DNA of 64,000 nt from NCBI GenBank assembly GCA_016215465.1, contig JACRJT010000051.1, positions 1 to 64,000 of the forward strand, given 5' to 3'. Position numbers and translations under genes: made by a program. Positions 1 to 8,528 of the stretch are shown in pieces. Origin of the DNA: Nitrososphaerota archaeon. GTDB lineage: Archaea; Thermoproteota; Nitrososphaeria; Nitrososphaerales; Nitrosopumilaceae. The notes under the pieces are model-generated. The model saw nothing but the letters and a program-made list of their open reading frames with translations, was not told the DNA's origin and did no database searches. How positions within the stretch are numbered: the first letter of the stretch is position 1; every line of letters starts with the position of its first letter.

Positions 1-87
1 CCATCGCTCAGAAAATGGGGCATGCGCCCACAAGATACTGATGAGTATCAGGGAGACATGCAGGTCAAGGGGACAGAATTTTTATGA
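1..87 (+). pseudogene. Partial reading frame at window edge, possible integrase tail
   Basis: An open frame enters from the left edge and stops at 85-87. A second frame ends at 39 with a peptide containing QKMGHAPTRY, which loosely recalls the GH...RY end of tyrosine recombinases. The two frames could be one gene broken by an indel. The position, about 200 bp from a copy of a tRNA 3' end, is where an element-encoded integrase would be expected. Too little is visible to be sure. Confidence 0.2.
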
Positions 88-137
88 TTATTCACTAGAA
101 TATCTTGGTAATGTGACTTCAAAAAGGTAGACAGTTA

Positions 138-158
138 CGAACAAACTAAATTTGTTCG
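138..158. repeat. 8-bp perfect inverted repeat
   Basis: CGAACAAA and TTTGTTCG face each other across a 5-nt spacer, downstream of the truncated reading frame at the window edge. It could be a terminator hairpin of that gene or a recombinase arm site. No gene overlaps it. Confidence 0.45.
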
Positions 159-289
159 AGTCCATGAACATATCCATTGACACTAGATGGTTCGACACCC
201 CCGACATGGATTCGAACTTTTAGTTTGAAGCCCCACAAGACTTGCCAAAAACTCTAAAAAATCAGGTTCAAACTATTTAAAGAAAAAAG

Positions 290-311
290 TCTAGGCGCCA
301 GGTAAGGGATT
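290..311 (-). repeat. Attachment-site copy: 22-nt duplicate of tRNA-Ser 3' end
   Basis: These 22 nt are identical to 1356-1377, which cover the 3' end of the tRNA-Ser gene (acceptor strand, discriminator and part of the T-arm) plus a few flanking bases. Identity stops inside the T-loop region. A direct repeat of a tRNA 3' end is the usual footprint of tyrosine-recombinase integration, so this is a probable att site bounding about 1.07 kb. Confidence 0.75.
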
Positions 312-521
312 GGTACAAAAAGTTTGACGCCCCTACATTAGATTCACGCAGTAAGCCAAATGAGTCTGACACAGTGAATTTGGATGCCGTGATCCAAAGA
401 TTATGGGAGCCAACCCGAGTCATGGTAATAGAATGTGTCAAAAGACGGATTAATCACACATACAAACTTATATTATACAAATATGTATATATACAATAAA
501 TTCCTATTCACAGATAGAAAA

Positions 522-836
522 ATGAGCACAAAAGTTGTTTTACAGAAGAGGGGATCCAGGAAACATAATTCCAGAACTTCGTCACGCCACATGCCACGTC
601 TCGACACTATCGAGATGGTGGAAAAAATAATCTCCGATAAAAAAGAGTTTAGTTCTAAAAACAAACTCTGGAGAGATCTTCCAAAGCAGATGCAGTATCC
701 GACTTTGCTTACAATTCTGAACTATCTCGAAAAGTCAAACAAGATAATGTACGACAAGAAGGGTGCCATTCTCTGGATATTTGCAGACAATCCAAAGCTA
801 AAGAAACTGCACGAGAAATCAGATGTACTTAGATAA
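522..836 (+). CDS. Small winged-helix-like protein
   Basis: This encodes about 104 residues from the ATG at 522; an in-frame start at 435 would add a poorly supported tail. The last 65 residues match the protein at 9193-9435 closely: both share LNYLEKSNKI, a beta-hairpin-like stretch with a WIF core, and the ending D(N/D)PKLKK. The helix-rich body followed by a two-strand wing suggests a small wHTH DNA-binding protein. The N-terminus is basic (KRGSRKHNSR). It lies inside the tRNA-flanked segment and converges on a broken toxin gene. Function is unknown; a regulator of a mobile element is a reasonable guess. Confidence 0.6.
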   Translation: MSTKVVLQKRGSRKHNSRTSSRHMPRLDTIEMVEKIISDKKEFSSKNKLWRDLPKQMQYPTLLTILNYLEKSNKIMYDKKGAILWIFADNPKLKKLHEKSDVLR

Positions 837-837
837 G

Positions 838-1148
838 CTAGTATCCAAATCGCTTTTCGTATTGTTTGTGATCAAAGGCTTCCAAAATAGTACACGCCTT
901 TTCGTATTTTGTGCCAGAAACTGTGTAAACTAGTCTCCAGCCTGATCGTAGGTTGTACCTAAACAAGGTATGAATTTGATGTATTTTTTGGGCCATCGAT
1001 CTCTTGGAATTTTGTCTCCCCTTGCATAATCTTTCTTGAGTATATCCAATGCTTCGTTGATCTCTTTGCACATAACATCTTGCTCATCAAGCAAATTGAA
1101 AAATTTCATAAAATCAGGAGTACCTTGTACAGATATTTTCTCTTTCAA
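838..1148 (-). pseudogene. RelE/ParE-superfamily toxin, frameshifted
   Basis: Two overlapping minus-strand frames form one protein. The first (from 1148) gives the N-terminal half, ending near RDRWPKKYIKF. The second continues with LFRYNLRSGWRLVYTVSG and ends ILEAFDHKQYEKRFGY, which is the typical C-terminal half of archaeal RelE-like mRNA interferases. The switch falls near 970-975, where a single indel restores the full domain of about 100 residues. No antitoxin gene is visible beside it, and it is probably inactive. It is convergent with the winged-helix gene at 522-836. Confidence 0.7.
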
Positions 1149-1241
1149 GACAGGTCTGATCTGATTACAGAATTCATTATTTAACCATAATTGGTGCTAC
1201 TGCTGCAGTACCTATTATTTTGGTTTAGTTTAGGAACCACT

Positions 1242-1377
1242 AAGGGATTTGTACTAACGGTTTGATGCCCTAACATGGATACAACCCAAAAGTTCGAATT
1301 CCCGGAAATGCAACAGAATCTAGGTTCAAAATTTGCGGTTTTTGACATGAAAAAATCTAGGCGCCAGGTAAGGGATT
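1242..1377. repeat. Degenerate element-end repeat overlapping tRNA 3' end
   Basis: This segment resembles 186-345. 'AAGGGATT' followed by a TTTGA(T/C)GCCC word and an ACATGGAT-like word occurs at 1242-1275 and again after the att copy at 304-345, and 'AGGTTCAAA' precedes both tRNA-end copies. The similarity suggests more than one integration or excision event at this tRNA. Confidence 0.45.
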
Positions 1378-1458
1378 CGAACCCCTGAGTGCAAATGCAC
1401 AGCCGCTATCCTGTTAATTGATCTCGAGGCGGCCGCCGTACCACTTGGCTAACCTGGC
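1362..1458 (-). tRNA. tRNA-Ser(CGA) with intron
   Basis: The minus strand folds as a class II tRNA: acceptor GCCAGGU/ACCUGGC, discriminator G73 (typical of Ser), a 3-bp D stem GCC/GGC, an anticodon stem GCCGC/GCGGC, a long variable arm GUGCA-UU-UGCAC, and a T arm with loop UUCGAAU. The anticodon loop reads CUCGAG then A once an intron of about 15 nt after position 37 is removed, giving anticodon CGA. The 3' end faces the integrated segment at 290-1361. CCA is not encoded. Confidence 0.88.
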
Positions 1459-1538
1459 ACTTATCATACAGTCAAGATTGCCCCTAATATAGCAAATCAG
1501 CAGTAGGTACAAAAATAAGATTTGTACAAGACAAAATA

Positions 1539-2564
1539 ATGGGTTTAGATCTAAAAGGACTACTAACAAAAGAAAAAACAAGGTTGGAGGCGTTCTCGTC
1601 CAAAGTGATTGCAGTTGACGCGTACAACACAATATACCAGTTTTTGGCAATCATCAGGGGCCCAGACGGTACGTCGCTGTCAGACTCGCACGGCCGAATA
1701 ACGAGCCACCTAAGCGGCTTGTTCTATAGGAACATCAACTTTCTATCGCTTGGAATAAAGCCGGTTTATGTCTTTGACGGCAAGTCGCCATCCCTCAAGT
1801 CAGCAGAAATTGCGCGCAGAAAACAGATCAAAAAAGATGCCACGGTAAAATACGAAAGGGCCGTAGCCGAGAAAAACATAGAAGACATGCGAAAGTTTGC
1901 CCAGCAGACCACTGCAATGCAGGACGGGATGGTCGATGATGCAAAATACCTGCTCGGATTATTTGGGATACCGTACATACAGGCACCATCAGAGGGAGAG
2001 GCAACTGCTGCCCACCTGACCAAGACAGGCCTTGCATATGCGACCGCAAGTCAGGATTATGACGCGTTGTTGTTTGGAACGACAAGACTTGTCAGGAACT
2101 TTACAAACAGTGGAAGGCGCAAGATTCCAAATCGCAATACATACATCGAGATAGAGCCAGAAATAATCGAAACACAAAAGGTGTTAGATAGTCTCGGAGT
2201 GACAAAGGAGCAGCTTGTCGATATTGGTATACTGATTGGTACTGACTTTAATCCAGACGGTTTTGACAGAATCGGACCAAAGACTGCGCTAAAAATGATA
2301 AAAGAGCACAGGAAACTTGAAGATGTTCCTCAAATTCAGGAGAAATTGGCCCAAATCGACTATGCTGAAATAAGAAACATTTTCCTCAACCCCAAGGTAG
2401 CCGACGTATCAGAAATCAAATTTGGCACAGTAAACTATTCTGAGATAATTCGATATTTATCCGAGGAGCGAAGCTTTTCAAAGGAAAGGCTTGAATCATC
2501 ACTAAGCAGATTGCAAAAGACTACAGAAAAACGTAGTCACACTTTGGAACAATGGTTCGTTTAG
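1539..2564 (+). CDS. fen: Flap endonuclease 1 (FEN-1)
   Basis: This structure-specific 5' nuclease removes flaps during Okazaki-fragment maturation and repair. The 341 residues match the family length. The N-terminus is MGLDLKGLL, the first metal ligand sits in VIAVDAYNT (D27), a second in YVFDGKSP, the acidic pair in APSEGEAT, and a further one in [18 protein letters not shown] begins the helix-hairpin-helix region. The last residues, TLEQWFV, form a PCNA-binding peptide. It is a core gene next to the tRNA, so the accessory DNA on either side must have entered around it. A T-rich run follows the stop. Confidence 0.97.
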   Translation: MGLDLKGLLTKEKTRLEAFSSKVIAVDAYNTIYQFLAIIRGPDGTSLSDSHGRITSHLSGLFYRNINFLSLGIKPVYVFDGKSPSLKSAEIARRKQIKKDATVKYERAVAEKNIEDMRKFAQQTTAMQDGMVDDAKYLLGLFGIPYIQAPSEGEATAAHLTKTGLAYATASQDYDALLFGTTRLVRNFTNSGRRKIPNRNTYIEIEPEIIETQKVLDSLGVTKEQLVDIGILIGTDFNPDGFDRIGPKTALKMIKEHRKLEDVPQIQEKLAQIDYAEIRNIFLNPKVADVSEIKFGTVNYSEIIRYLSEERSFSKERLESSLSRLQKTTEKRSHTLEQWFV

Positions 2565-2655
2565 ACTGTGTTTTCTTTTTATTATATGAGATTAAAAATA
2601 AGTTCAAATGAAATTTAATCAAAATCTATATTCATTCATTACAAAATAAGATAGA

Positions 2656-3555
2656 ATGCGTAGAAACATCGACATTATTGTATTAATATCAATAACGGTA
2701 ATGATTGTAGTCATAACAAACTCATCCGAAGCATATGCTAAATCTGAAAAAACTTACTATTATTCAGATAATTATGGATATCATAAAATACAATACAGTC
2801 TGAAATATGGAGAGATTACAAAAATAGAGTGTAGTCAAGGCGGTCTTACTATTGATGTAAATACTAAACGTGATGATGTGATGGTTCTTTTTGTTCCAAA
2901 AACTTTGTTAGATATGACAGGACAGGTAAATATCGATATTTCTGTTAATAGTACTCAAACCGTTGGTGGCTCTTGGGATTATAATAGAGAACAACTTGAT
3001 GACTCATTAAAGTTAACATTTGAAGTTGAAAAGGGGTATTCTCCAACACGTATTCAAACTAGTGTATATGCCAGAGAATGTAAAGTGGCACCGCCAGAAG
3101 ATACTCACTATAAATTAAATTCTCTAAAGACTCAGCTTGAGAACGGCATTCTACCTCAGAAAATAATTTGTAAACAAGATCAGACGCTCATATTCAAAAC
3201 CTCAGATCGTTCTCCAGCATGTGTTAAACCAGAAACAAAAAAAATACTTGCGGAACGAAGTTATCATGAAGAGAGAATCTGGATCAGATTGAAATTAGAT
3301 TGCAACCTTAGTGGATGCATGATGCCCATCTGGATTTGCCCACAAGGGCATACTGAAAATCCACAAGACCAGTTTATGGCATATTTCAAAAATAAAAATA
3401 TTGAGATTTTAGATACAAAAACCAGACTTACCAGTACCAATAACGCAAGATGTGAATGGGGAGAATGTGGTGGTGATGGAATAGAATTTTCCTTCCATAT
3501 ATTCAAAAATGACTTTGAAAAGATTACAGATGAAGGATTTGATCTTGTACGTTAA
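2656..3555 (+). CDS. Secreted protein of a thaumarchaeal Cys-motif family
   Basis: This is a 299-residue protein with a signal peptide (hydrophobic residues about 7-27, cleavage after AYA). The middle carries a lineage motif: an LKTQLENGI segment, then QKIICKQ, then SPACVKPETKKILAERS. The same layout recurs in the protein at 7268-8257 and in a decayed copy at 13408. The C-terminal part has four more cysteines (CNLSGC, CEWGEC) that could form disulfides. The upstream half is beta-rich. The role is unknown; cell-surface or S-layer-associated is plausible. Confidence 0.7.
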   Translation: MRRNIDIIVLISITVMIVVITNSSEAYAKSEKTYYYSDNYGYHKIQYSLKYGEITKIECSQGGLTIDVNTKRDDVMVLFVPKTLLDMTGQVNIDISVNSTQTVGGSWDYNREQLDDSLKLTFEVEKGYSPTRIQTSVYARECKVAPPEDTHYKLNSLKTQLENGILPQKIICKQDQTLIFKTSDRSPACVKPETKKILAERSYHEERIWIRLKLDCNLSGCMMPIWICPQGHTENPQDQFMAYFKNKNIEILDTKTRLTSTNNARCEWGECGGDGIEFSFHIFKNDFEKITDEGFDLVR

Positions 3556-3571
3556 CGAACAAATCACATTT

Positions 3572-3663
3572 AAAATCTAAAAAATAGCAATGAAACTTTA
3601 AGATCGTCTTTCCAGACCTAACCAATGGTTCGCTTGAAATAATGTGTAGCACAACTTAAGAAC
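3572..3663 (+). repeat. Intergenic cassette repeat, copy 1
   Basis: Core words in order are TGAAACTTTAAGATCG, TCTTTCCAGACC and ACCAATGGTTCGCTTGA, ending in a TATA-like tail CACAACTTAAGAAC. It is preceded by AAAATCTAAAAAATAG, as in copies 7 and 9. It lies between two convergent genes, so its promoter-like tail points into the 3' end of an opposing gene. Confidence 0.85.
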
Positions 3664-3699
3664 TTTGTATGCTTCTCTTAATCACAGATTGAAGCTGGT

Positions 3700-4905
3700 T
3701 TATCTGATCTTTTTGGAATCATCCTTGTAGATGAGATGTGGAATAGATACTTTTTGATCACCACGATCCATGTCTAAAACATCATTTCTTTTTTCCAGAT
3801 CTTTTAGGAGTTTAGCTGGAACTTCAGCATATAGAATATTGATAGGATAGGGTTTAGATAGTATTTTACCATCATTGCTTATCATAAATTTGACAAGATC
3901 TTTTTGAAGTTCTTTAACATAGGCAGTACGCTTTACCGTCACTTCTTTTCTTTGCTCTTGTGTAAGTTCTGCCATAGCATAATACTCGCCTGATGATTTA
4001 GTTGGTCTAAAATCAGGAACTGTACCATTTACACTTATGTATGTCCTGATCCTTTCTTGTCCAGAGTCAACTAGTTTTTGAAGATCATCTGAGATCTTCT
4101 TGTGTGGAGTTGGTGATCTTGGCGATGGGGATAGTTTTATCTTGATATTTGGATCCTTACAAATTTTCATTGGAACTTGAATTTTTTGCAGTCGTATCTT
4201 ACCGTCTACCTTTTTTTGGACGATTTGTTCATGCATTAGGATTTGACATTGGTCTGTTGAGTTAGAATTGGTTATCTGATTATTTGATATTTGATTAGAT
4301 TGAACAGAATCTTTTGTAACATATTTCCTTTCGGCGTTGCTAATTTTCGAGATATCAGTTCGTTTTTCCAACTCTTTTACAAGTCCAGCTGGGACTTCAA
4401 CAAATAACAAATTTGATAATGTAGATTGGTATGTTACTTTTCCTCCATTATCGGTTATGAATTTGACTAGATCTTTTTGAAGTTCTTTAACATATGCTTT
4501 ACTTTTTGCACTAATTTCGTTTCTTTGTTCTGGCGTAAGATCTGACATTGCATAATATTCGCTGGAAGGTTTTGTTGGACGAAAGTCAGGAACCGCGCCA
4601 TTGCCTCTTATCGATACTTTGATTATTTCTTTCCCAGAATCAACCAGTTGTTGAACTGAGTTGTCAATCTTTTTGTATTGTGGTTTTGATGGTTTTGTAG
4701 ATTCTGTTTTGATATTTGGATCCTTACAAATTTTCATTGGAACTTGAATTTTCTCTAATCTGAGTTTGCCGTTTACCTTTTTTTGAACGATTTGCTCATG
4801 CATTACGGTCTGACATTGTTCAGATGAGTCAGATGTCTGAGAAAAAGCAACATTCAGAGTACTCAATAGAAGAATTGCAGCTAAGGTGATGGATAGTATT
4901 TTCAA
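3700..4905 (-). CDS. Secreted protein with two inhibitor-I9-like repeats
   Basis: This 401-residue protein has a signal peptide (residues 1-22, ending AFS). It is an internal tandem duplication: each half starts QC-x3-MHEQIVQKKV(N/D)GK(L/I)RL, continues with the identical block IQVPMKICKDPNIK, and ends in a module of about 70 residues, (E/K)YVKELQKDLVKF...(F/Y)(V/A)EVPA-x-L-x-K(E/D)LEKR. That module looks like the I9 propeptide/inhibitor fold of subtilisins, although no protease is attached. It may be a free extracellular protease inhibitor or an adhesion protein. Cassette-repeat copies 1 and 2 flank the gene. Confidence 0.65.
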   Translation of the reverse strand: MKILSITLAAILLLSTLNVAFSQTSDSSEQCQTVMHEQIVQKKVNGKLRLEKIQVPMKICKDPNIKTESTKPSKPQYKKIDNSVQQLVDSGKEIIKVSIRGNGAVPDFRPTKPSSEYYAMSDLTPEQRNEISAKSKAYVKELQKDLVKFITDNGGKVTYQSTLSNLLFVEVPAGLVKELEKRTDISKISNAERKYVTKDSVQSNQISNNQITNSNSTDQCQILMHEQIVQKKVDGKIRLQKIQVPMKICKDPNIKIKLSPSPRSPTPHKKISDDLQKLVDSGQERIRTYISVNGTVPDFRPTKSSGEYYAMAELTQEQRKEVTVKRTAYVKELQKDLVKFMISNDGKILSKPYPINILYAEVPAKLLKDLEKRNDVLDMDRGDQKVSIPHLIYKDDSKKIR

Positions 4906-5008
4906 TCCAGACTGAGATTAATTCAAGTTGTTTTAAATGCCACGTAGAAAAGAACAGTGATCTATTTACAGAGAGAAATAATGCGAAATCGAACAGCACA
5001 TCATAGAC

Positions 5009-5090
5009 AGTCATACGCTGAAACTTTTAGCTCGTGTTTATTCACCTATCCAATGGTTTGGCTAGGACATGCAAAGATAGAACTTGCAAA
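5009..5090 (+). repeat. Intergenic cassette repeat, copy 2
   Basis: Core words are GTCATACGCTGAAACTTTT, AGCTCGTGTTT and CTATCCAATGGTTTGG. The tail AGGACATGCAAAGATAGAAC is of the second type, shared with copies 4 and 8. It lies between two minus-strand genes but keeps the same orientation as the other copies. Confidence 0.85.
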
Positions 5091-5175
5091 ACCTGAACCT
5101 TCAGAATTTGAAATGAAATAGATTCATGTTTTCTGTTCAGAAGTCATATTCGGTTTTGATTGCAACGTGTGATGA

Positions 5176-6972
5176 TCACGGAATTAGTTTTGGTACAAAC
5201 ATGTAAAGCAGTAATATGATCTCGATTCTTCCAAAAATCATCAAAAACGAAAATACAGTAATTGTAAACGAGTCCAAACTCGCGGTCACCGTTCCTGCAC
5301 CAAGTCCGGTAGTAGTCAGGGCAGAAACAGCATCAAAATATGAATCTTCAAAATCATACCCTAAAGAATACATATGATTTGCGACAAATAACGGAATTAT
5401 TGGAAACAAAACAGCCAGTATTAATGCAGTAATTATCTCATTTTTATCTGATGATGTTAGATTCTTTCTGAATAGATTTCTTATGCTTGCAAGTTTGATC
5501 AATCTGAAAACCTTTAGTCCACCAGCTGTTGAAAATCCACATCCTCCAATCAACATCGCAACAGTAATTATTATTCCGGATAAAGAATTAAGATTCTGTA
5601 GATTAATTGTCTGAAAACCAGTAGTAGTGCTGGCAGAAGTAATATTGAATATGCTATCCATTGGATTCGTATTCATTGAAAACAAAAAGATAGTCGATGC
5701 AATCACAAGAATTCCAAAATATAACGCAACTTCTTTGCTTATGTGAATGGACATGAATTTTGTTCTAACAAGCGCATAATGAAATCCAAATGGGAGTGCA
5801 CCAAGAATCATCCCAATCATGATTATAATGTATTCGGGATTGCTCAATCCTACCAAGATTTGTGAATTAGGGATCCATCCACCGGTAGATACAGCACTCA
5901 TTGCCAAGGAAAAATTATCAATCAGATTGCGTTTTCCTAAATAAAACAATACGATAGCGATAATTGTGATATAGATTGAAAATAGAAGTGTAATTGTGAT
6001 TAATAATTCTCGTAGCTGCGGTATTTTGCCTGAAATAAAACTGCGCATTGTACGTAATTTATGCTCTGGAAAAAATGTGGTTACTATCAGATAGACGAAA
6101 CTTAGTCCGCCAACAAACTGAGTGTAGCTTCTATAGAAAGTAAAACTTTGTGGCAAATCCTCAGGGGTTAAGATTAATGATAGACCTCCTGTCGTAAATC
6201 CAGCTGAGCTCTCAAAGAAGCTGTTTGCAAAGTGTTCTAGAGGTTTTGTCGTGTCATATGGAACCACTAGCATGTAAGGTATTGTACCAAATAACACAAG
6301 TAGTACAAAGCTCACAAAAACCAGAATTGCCACATCTCTTAACTTTAAGGGATGGCGTTCCCCATACGTATTCATAAAAAACCCCGTCACAAACAACAAT
6401 GTTGACATTAGATAAATTCCAGTAGCTGGGATTGTCTCCCAAAGTACGGTGGCAATCACTGCTGGAATAAACATCAGAACACCTGCAAACTGCAACACGA
6501 TTCCTAGATTCCAAATTATAGACCAAAACGATGAGTGTTTTTCATGCTTTGCCGCCAGATGATTTTTCATGAGACCGATAATGGTATTTTTGTACAACAT
6601 ACCAACAATCCTGTTTTCACCTGAGAGGACGACAAGCTTTCTTACCTTATACTCACGCATCTGCTCCAAGGCATCAGAAAGAGTCTTGTTTTGATTTATA
6701 GAAATGACTGGAAATGTCATGATATCGCCCAAAGTGGTTTTTGCGGGATTGACAAATGCCTCAGATGTCTTTTTTAGGATATCCTCGTCGGTTACCAGAC
6801 CTATTGGGGTTTCGTTTTTATCAACTACTATGATCTCATCTATGTTTATTTTGATCATTTGTTTGCAGGCATCTGGAATGAGTGAGGATTCGGCAAGCTT
6901 TACCACGTCTACGTTTGCATAAGATTTAACCGGCTGATTAAGAGGAGTTGAAAGATCAGGAACTTTTGGCAA
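5176..6972 (-). CDS. trkH: TrkH/KtrB-family K+ transporter with N-terminal CBS pair
   Basis: In this 598-residue protein, residues about 10-135 form two CBS domains (VVDKNETPIGLVTDEDIL; IVGMLYKNTIIGLMK), which in other transporters bind adenine nucleotides and gate activity. From about 150 onward there are many membrane helices with the four P-loop signatures of TrkH: SSAGFTTGGLS, SAVSTGGW, SASTTTGFQT and SALTTTGLGAGT. CBS fusion to the N-terminus of TrkH is uncommon; a TrkA-type RCK protein would normally regulate it. The start is TTG at 6972. Repeat copies 2 and 3 flank it. Confidence 0.88.
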   Translation of the reverse strand: MPKVPDLSTPLNQPVKSYANVDVVKLAESSLIPDACKQMIKINIDEIIVVDKNETPIGLVTDEDILKKTSEAFVNPAKTTLGDIMTFPVISINQNKTLSDALEQMREYKVRKLVVLSGENRIVGMLYKNTIIGLMKNHLAAKHEKHSSFWSIIWNLGIVLQFAGVLMFIPAVIATVLWETIPATGIYLMSTLLFVTGFFMNTYGERHPLKLRDVAILVFVSFVLLVLFGTIPYMLVVPYDTTKPLEHFANSFFESSAGFTTGGLSLILTPEDLPQSFTFYRSYTQFVGGLSFVYLIVTTFFPEHKLRTMRSFISGKIPQLRELLITITLLFSIYITIIAIVLFYLGKRNLIDNFSLAMSAVSTGGWIPNSQILVGLSNPEYIIIMIGMILGALPFGFHYALVRTKFMSIHISKEVALYFGILVIASTIFLFSMNTNPMDSIFNITSASTTTGFQTINLQNLNSLSGIIITVAMLIGGCGFSTAGGLKVFRLIKLASIRNLFRKNLTSSDKNEIITALILAVLFPIIPLFVANHMYSLGYDFEDSYFDAVSALTTTGLGAGTVTASLDSFTITVFSFLMIFGRIEIILLLYMFVPKLIP

Positions 6973-7162
6973 CTAGATCAATTCCACGCCAAGATCAGTT
7001 ACTGATTAACGTTGTGTAGTGCTTTGATTCAGTGGAAATAACGGTTTTAAATAATGCGTAGATTGTGCGGAGTTTTTGAACTGGATGCGCTAAAAACAAT
7101 TCAGAGTGTGTCATCCCAATGATAACCATAACATCTAATGAGAAACTGAATCATGTGGATGT

Positions 7163-7244
7163 AGTCACATTCTGAAACTTTAAGCTCGTGTTTCCAGACC
7201 TATCCAATGGTTCGCTTGAGAAAATCAGTAGTACGATTTAAGAG
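7163..7244 (+). repeat. Intergenic cassette repeat, copy 3 (with promoter)
   Basis: Core words are CTGAAACTTTAAGCTCGTG, TTTCCAGACC and TATCCAATGGTTCGCTTGA, then AGTAGTACGATTTAAGAG. The TTTAAGA at 7237-7243 serves as the TATA box of the following gene. Confidence 0.88.
7237..7243 (+). promoter_or_regulatory. TATA box for 7268 gene
   Basis: TTTAAGA is centred 28 nt before the ATG at 7268, the spacing expected of a leaderless archaeal transcript. It is part of cassette-repeat copy 3. Confidence 0.6.
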
Positions 7245-7267
7245 TCACAAAATCAAGAAAAGTGCAA

Positions 7268-8257
7268 ATGAAATTTCTTGTAATATTTCTAATTATTTCA
7301 ATGGTAATGGTTTCTGCACAAAGTGTATTCGCTGAGGAAAATCTCTGCATTAGTCAACTCTCCCAATTCCAGCCATTGAAATTACAATATTCTTTTGACG
7401 GAATGGGAACAGTAGAAAACATCTGTATCTCAGCGTCTCGTTCTATCCTAGTTTATGTTAATGTGACTGATGACAGTTCAATTACAATTAACATTCCAAA
7501 GAATTTTCTATGTTTCTTAGGTTTGTATGATGAACAATATGGTGATCAAGATCTCATTGTTCTAATTAATGGTGGAGAAGTAGATTTTACTCAATCCATG
7601 AGGAAAAATAGATCTCAGGATATTACTATTAATGTTAAAGATGGCAGAAACAAAATAGAAATTATAGGTGGTAGTTTGATAAACTCAACTTTAGCATGCC
7701 TGTCGCCAAAAGTTCAACAACAAGTAGGATTTTCAGCTGATCAGATAATGTGTAAATCAGATATGTTCAAGATGATAAAGATATCTAATAACACTCCTGT
7801 TTGTGTTACCCCTTCTTCTGCACAAAAATTAATTGAACGTGGTTGGGGCTCTAAACTTGAAACGATACAAGATTCTAAAACGCCAAATGAGACTTTAGAT
7901 AAAAAATACACATTACGAGTTAATGACAATATCTTTGAAATCAGATATTCGATTATCGGAGCTCAACTGCAAGAAATAACTGTAGACACCAATGCCAAAT
8001 CCATCATCGTTAACTTGGAGAATTCTGGAAAAGGGCATCTGATTATTGAGATTCCTAGGAAATGGATTGATGCAAAAAACGGGCTGGTCGGTACATTTGG
8101 AGAGGATGGAGATTTCTTGGCATATGTTGATGGATCGGAAGTAGACTTTGAAGAAACCAGTTCTATAATTGCCCGCACCTTGACAATCCCATTTGAAAAT
8201 GACTCATCTCAAATAGAAATCATTGAAACATTCCCCTACCTTAAGAAATTGGGTTGA
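7268..8257 (+). CDS. Secreted protein of the thaumarchaeal Cys-motif family
   Basis: This encodes 329 residues from the ATG at 7268; a GTG at 7262 is in frame but lies too near the TATA box. A signal peptide covers residues 1 to about 21 (ending VFA). Two beta-rich modules, each with a NIPKNFL or EIPRKWI strand and a hydrophobic acidic pattern around GGEVDF or GSEVDF, flank the lineage motif DQIMCKSD...TPVCVTPSSAQKLIERGWG. It is related in design to the protein at 2656-3555. The promoter is supplied by cassette-repeat copy 3. Function is unknown. Confidence 0.72.
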   Translation: MKFLVIFLIISMVMVSAQSVFAEENLCISQLSQFQPLKLQYSFDGMGTVENICISASRSILVYVNVTDDSSITINIPKNFLCFLGLYDEQYGDQDLIVLINGGEVDFTQSMRKNRSQDITINVKDGRNKIEIIGGSLINSTLACLSPKVQQQVGFSADQIMCKSDMFKMIKISNNTPVCVTPSSAQKLIERGWGSKLETIQDSKTPNETLDKKYTLRVNDNIFEIRYSIIGAQLQEITVDTNAKSIIVNLENSGKGHLIIEIPRKWIDAKNGLVGTFGEDGDFLAYVDGSEVDFEETSSIIARTLTIPFENDSSQIEIIETFPYLKKLG

Positions 8258-8309
8258 TGATTTACAGTACCTTTCCTAATATGTGACAGTCCTAACAGAT
8301 ATGCCTCAT

Positions 8310-8390
8310 AGTCATACTCTGAAACTTTTAGCTCGTGTTACTTGACCTAACCATGGTTTGCTTAGGACATAAAATAGAACTTTGCAGACA
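8310..8390 (+). repeat. Intergenic cassette repeat, copy 4
   Basis: Core words are GTCATACTCTGAAACTTTT, AGCTCGTGTTACTTGACC and ATGGTTTGCTTAGGACA. The tail AAAATAGAACTTTGCAGACA matches copies 2 and 8. It lies between convergent genes. Confidence 0.87.
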
Positions 8391-8528
8391 TGAATCCCTT
8401 CATTTCGAACTTATTTTCTCTTATTGCGAAAAGAAAACATAGTATAGATTTGACTTAAAATGTGAATTATCCCCCAATTAATTTCAATCGTAGGTTTTCA
8501 ATCAAGAATAGAATTCAGATATGAAAAA

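Larger units (their letters stand above)
88..521. other. Non-coding scar of an integrated element
   Basis: No convincing gene is seen here. The stretch holds an inverted repeat at 138-158, a copy of the tRNA-Ser 3' end at 290-311, and degenerate sequence (186-215 and 304-345) that resembles 1242-1377 near the tRNA itself: both contain 'AACATGGAT'-like and 'AGGTTCAAA' words in the same order. I read it as the junction of one or more integrated elements that have decayed. Confidence 0.5.

Noticed and set aside
435-521. N-terminal extension of the winged-helix gene from ATG 435
   Set aside because: The extension is Tyr/Asn-rich and absent from its paralogue; ATG 522 gives a basic, plausible start.
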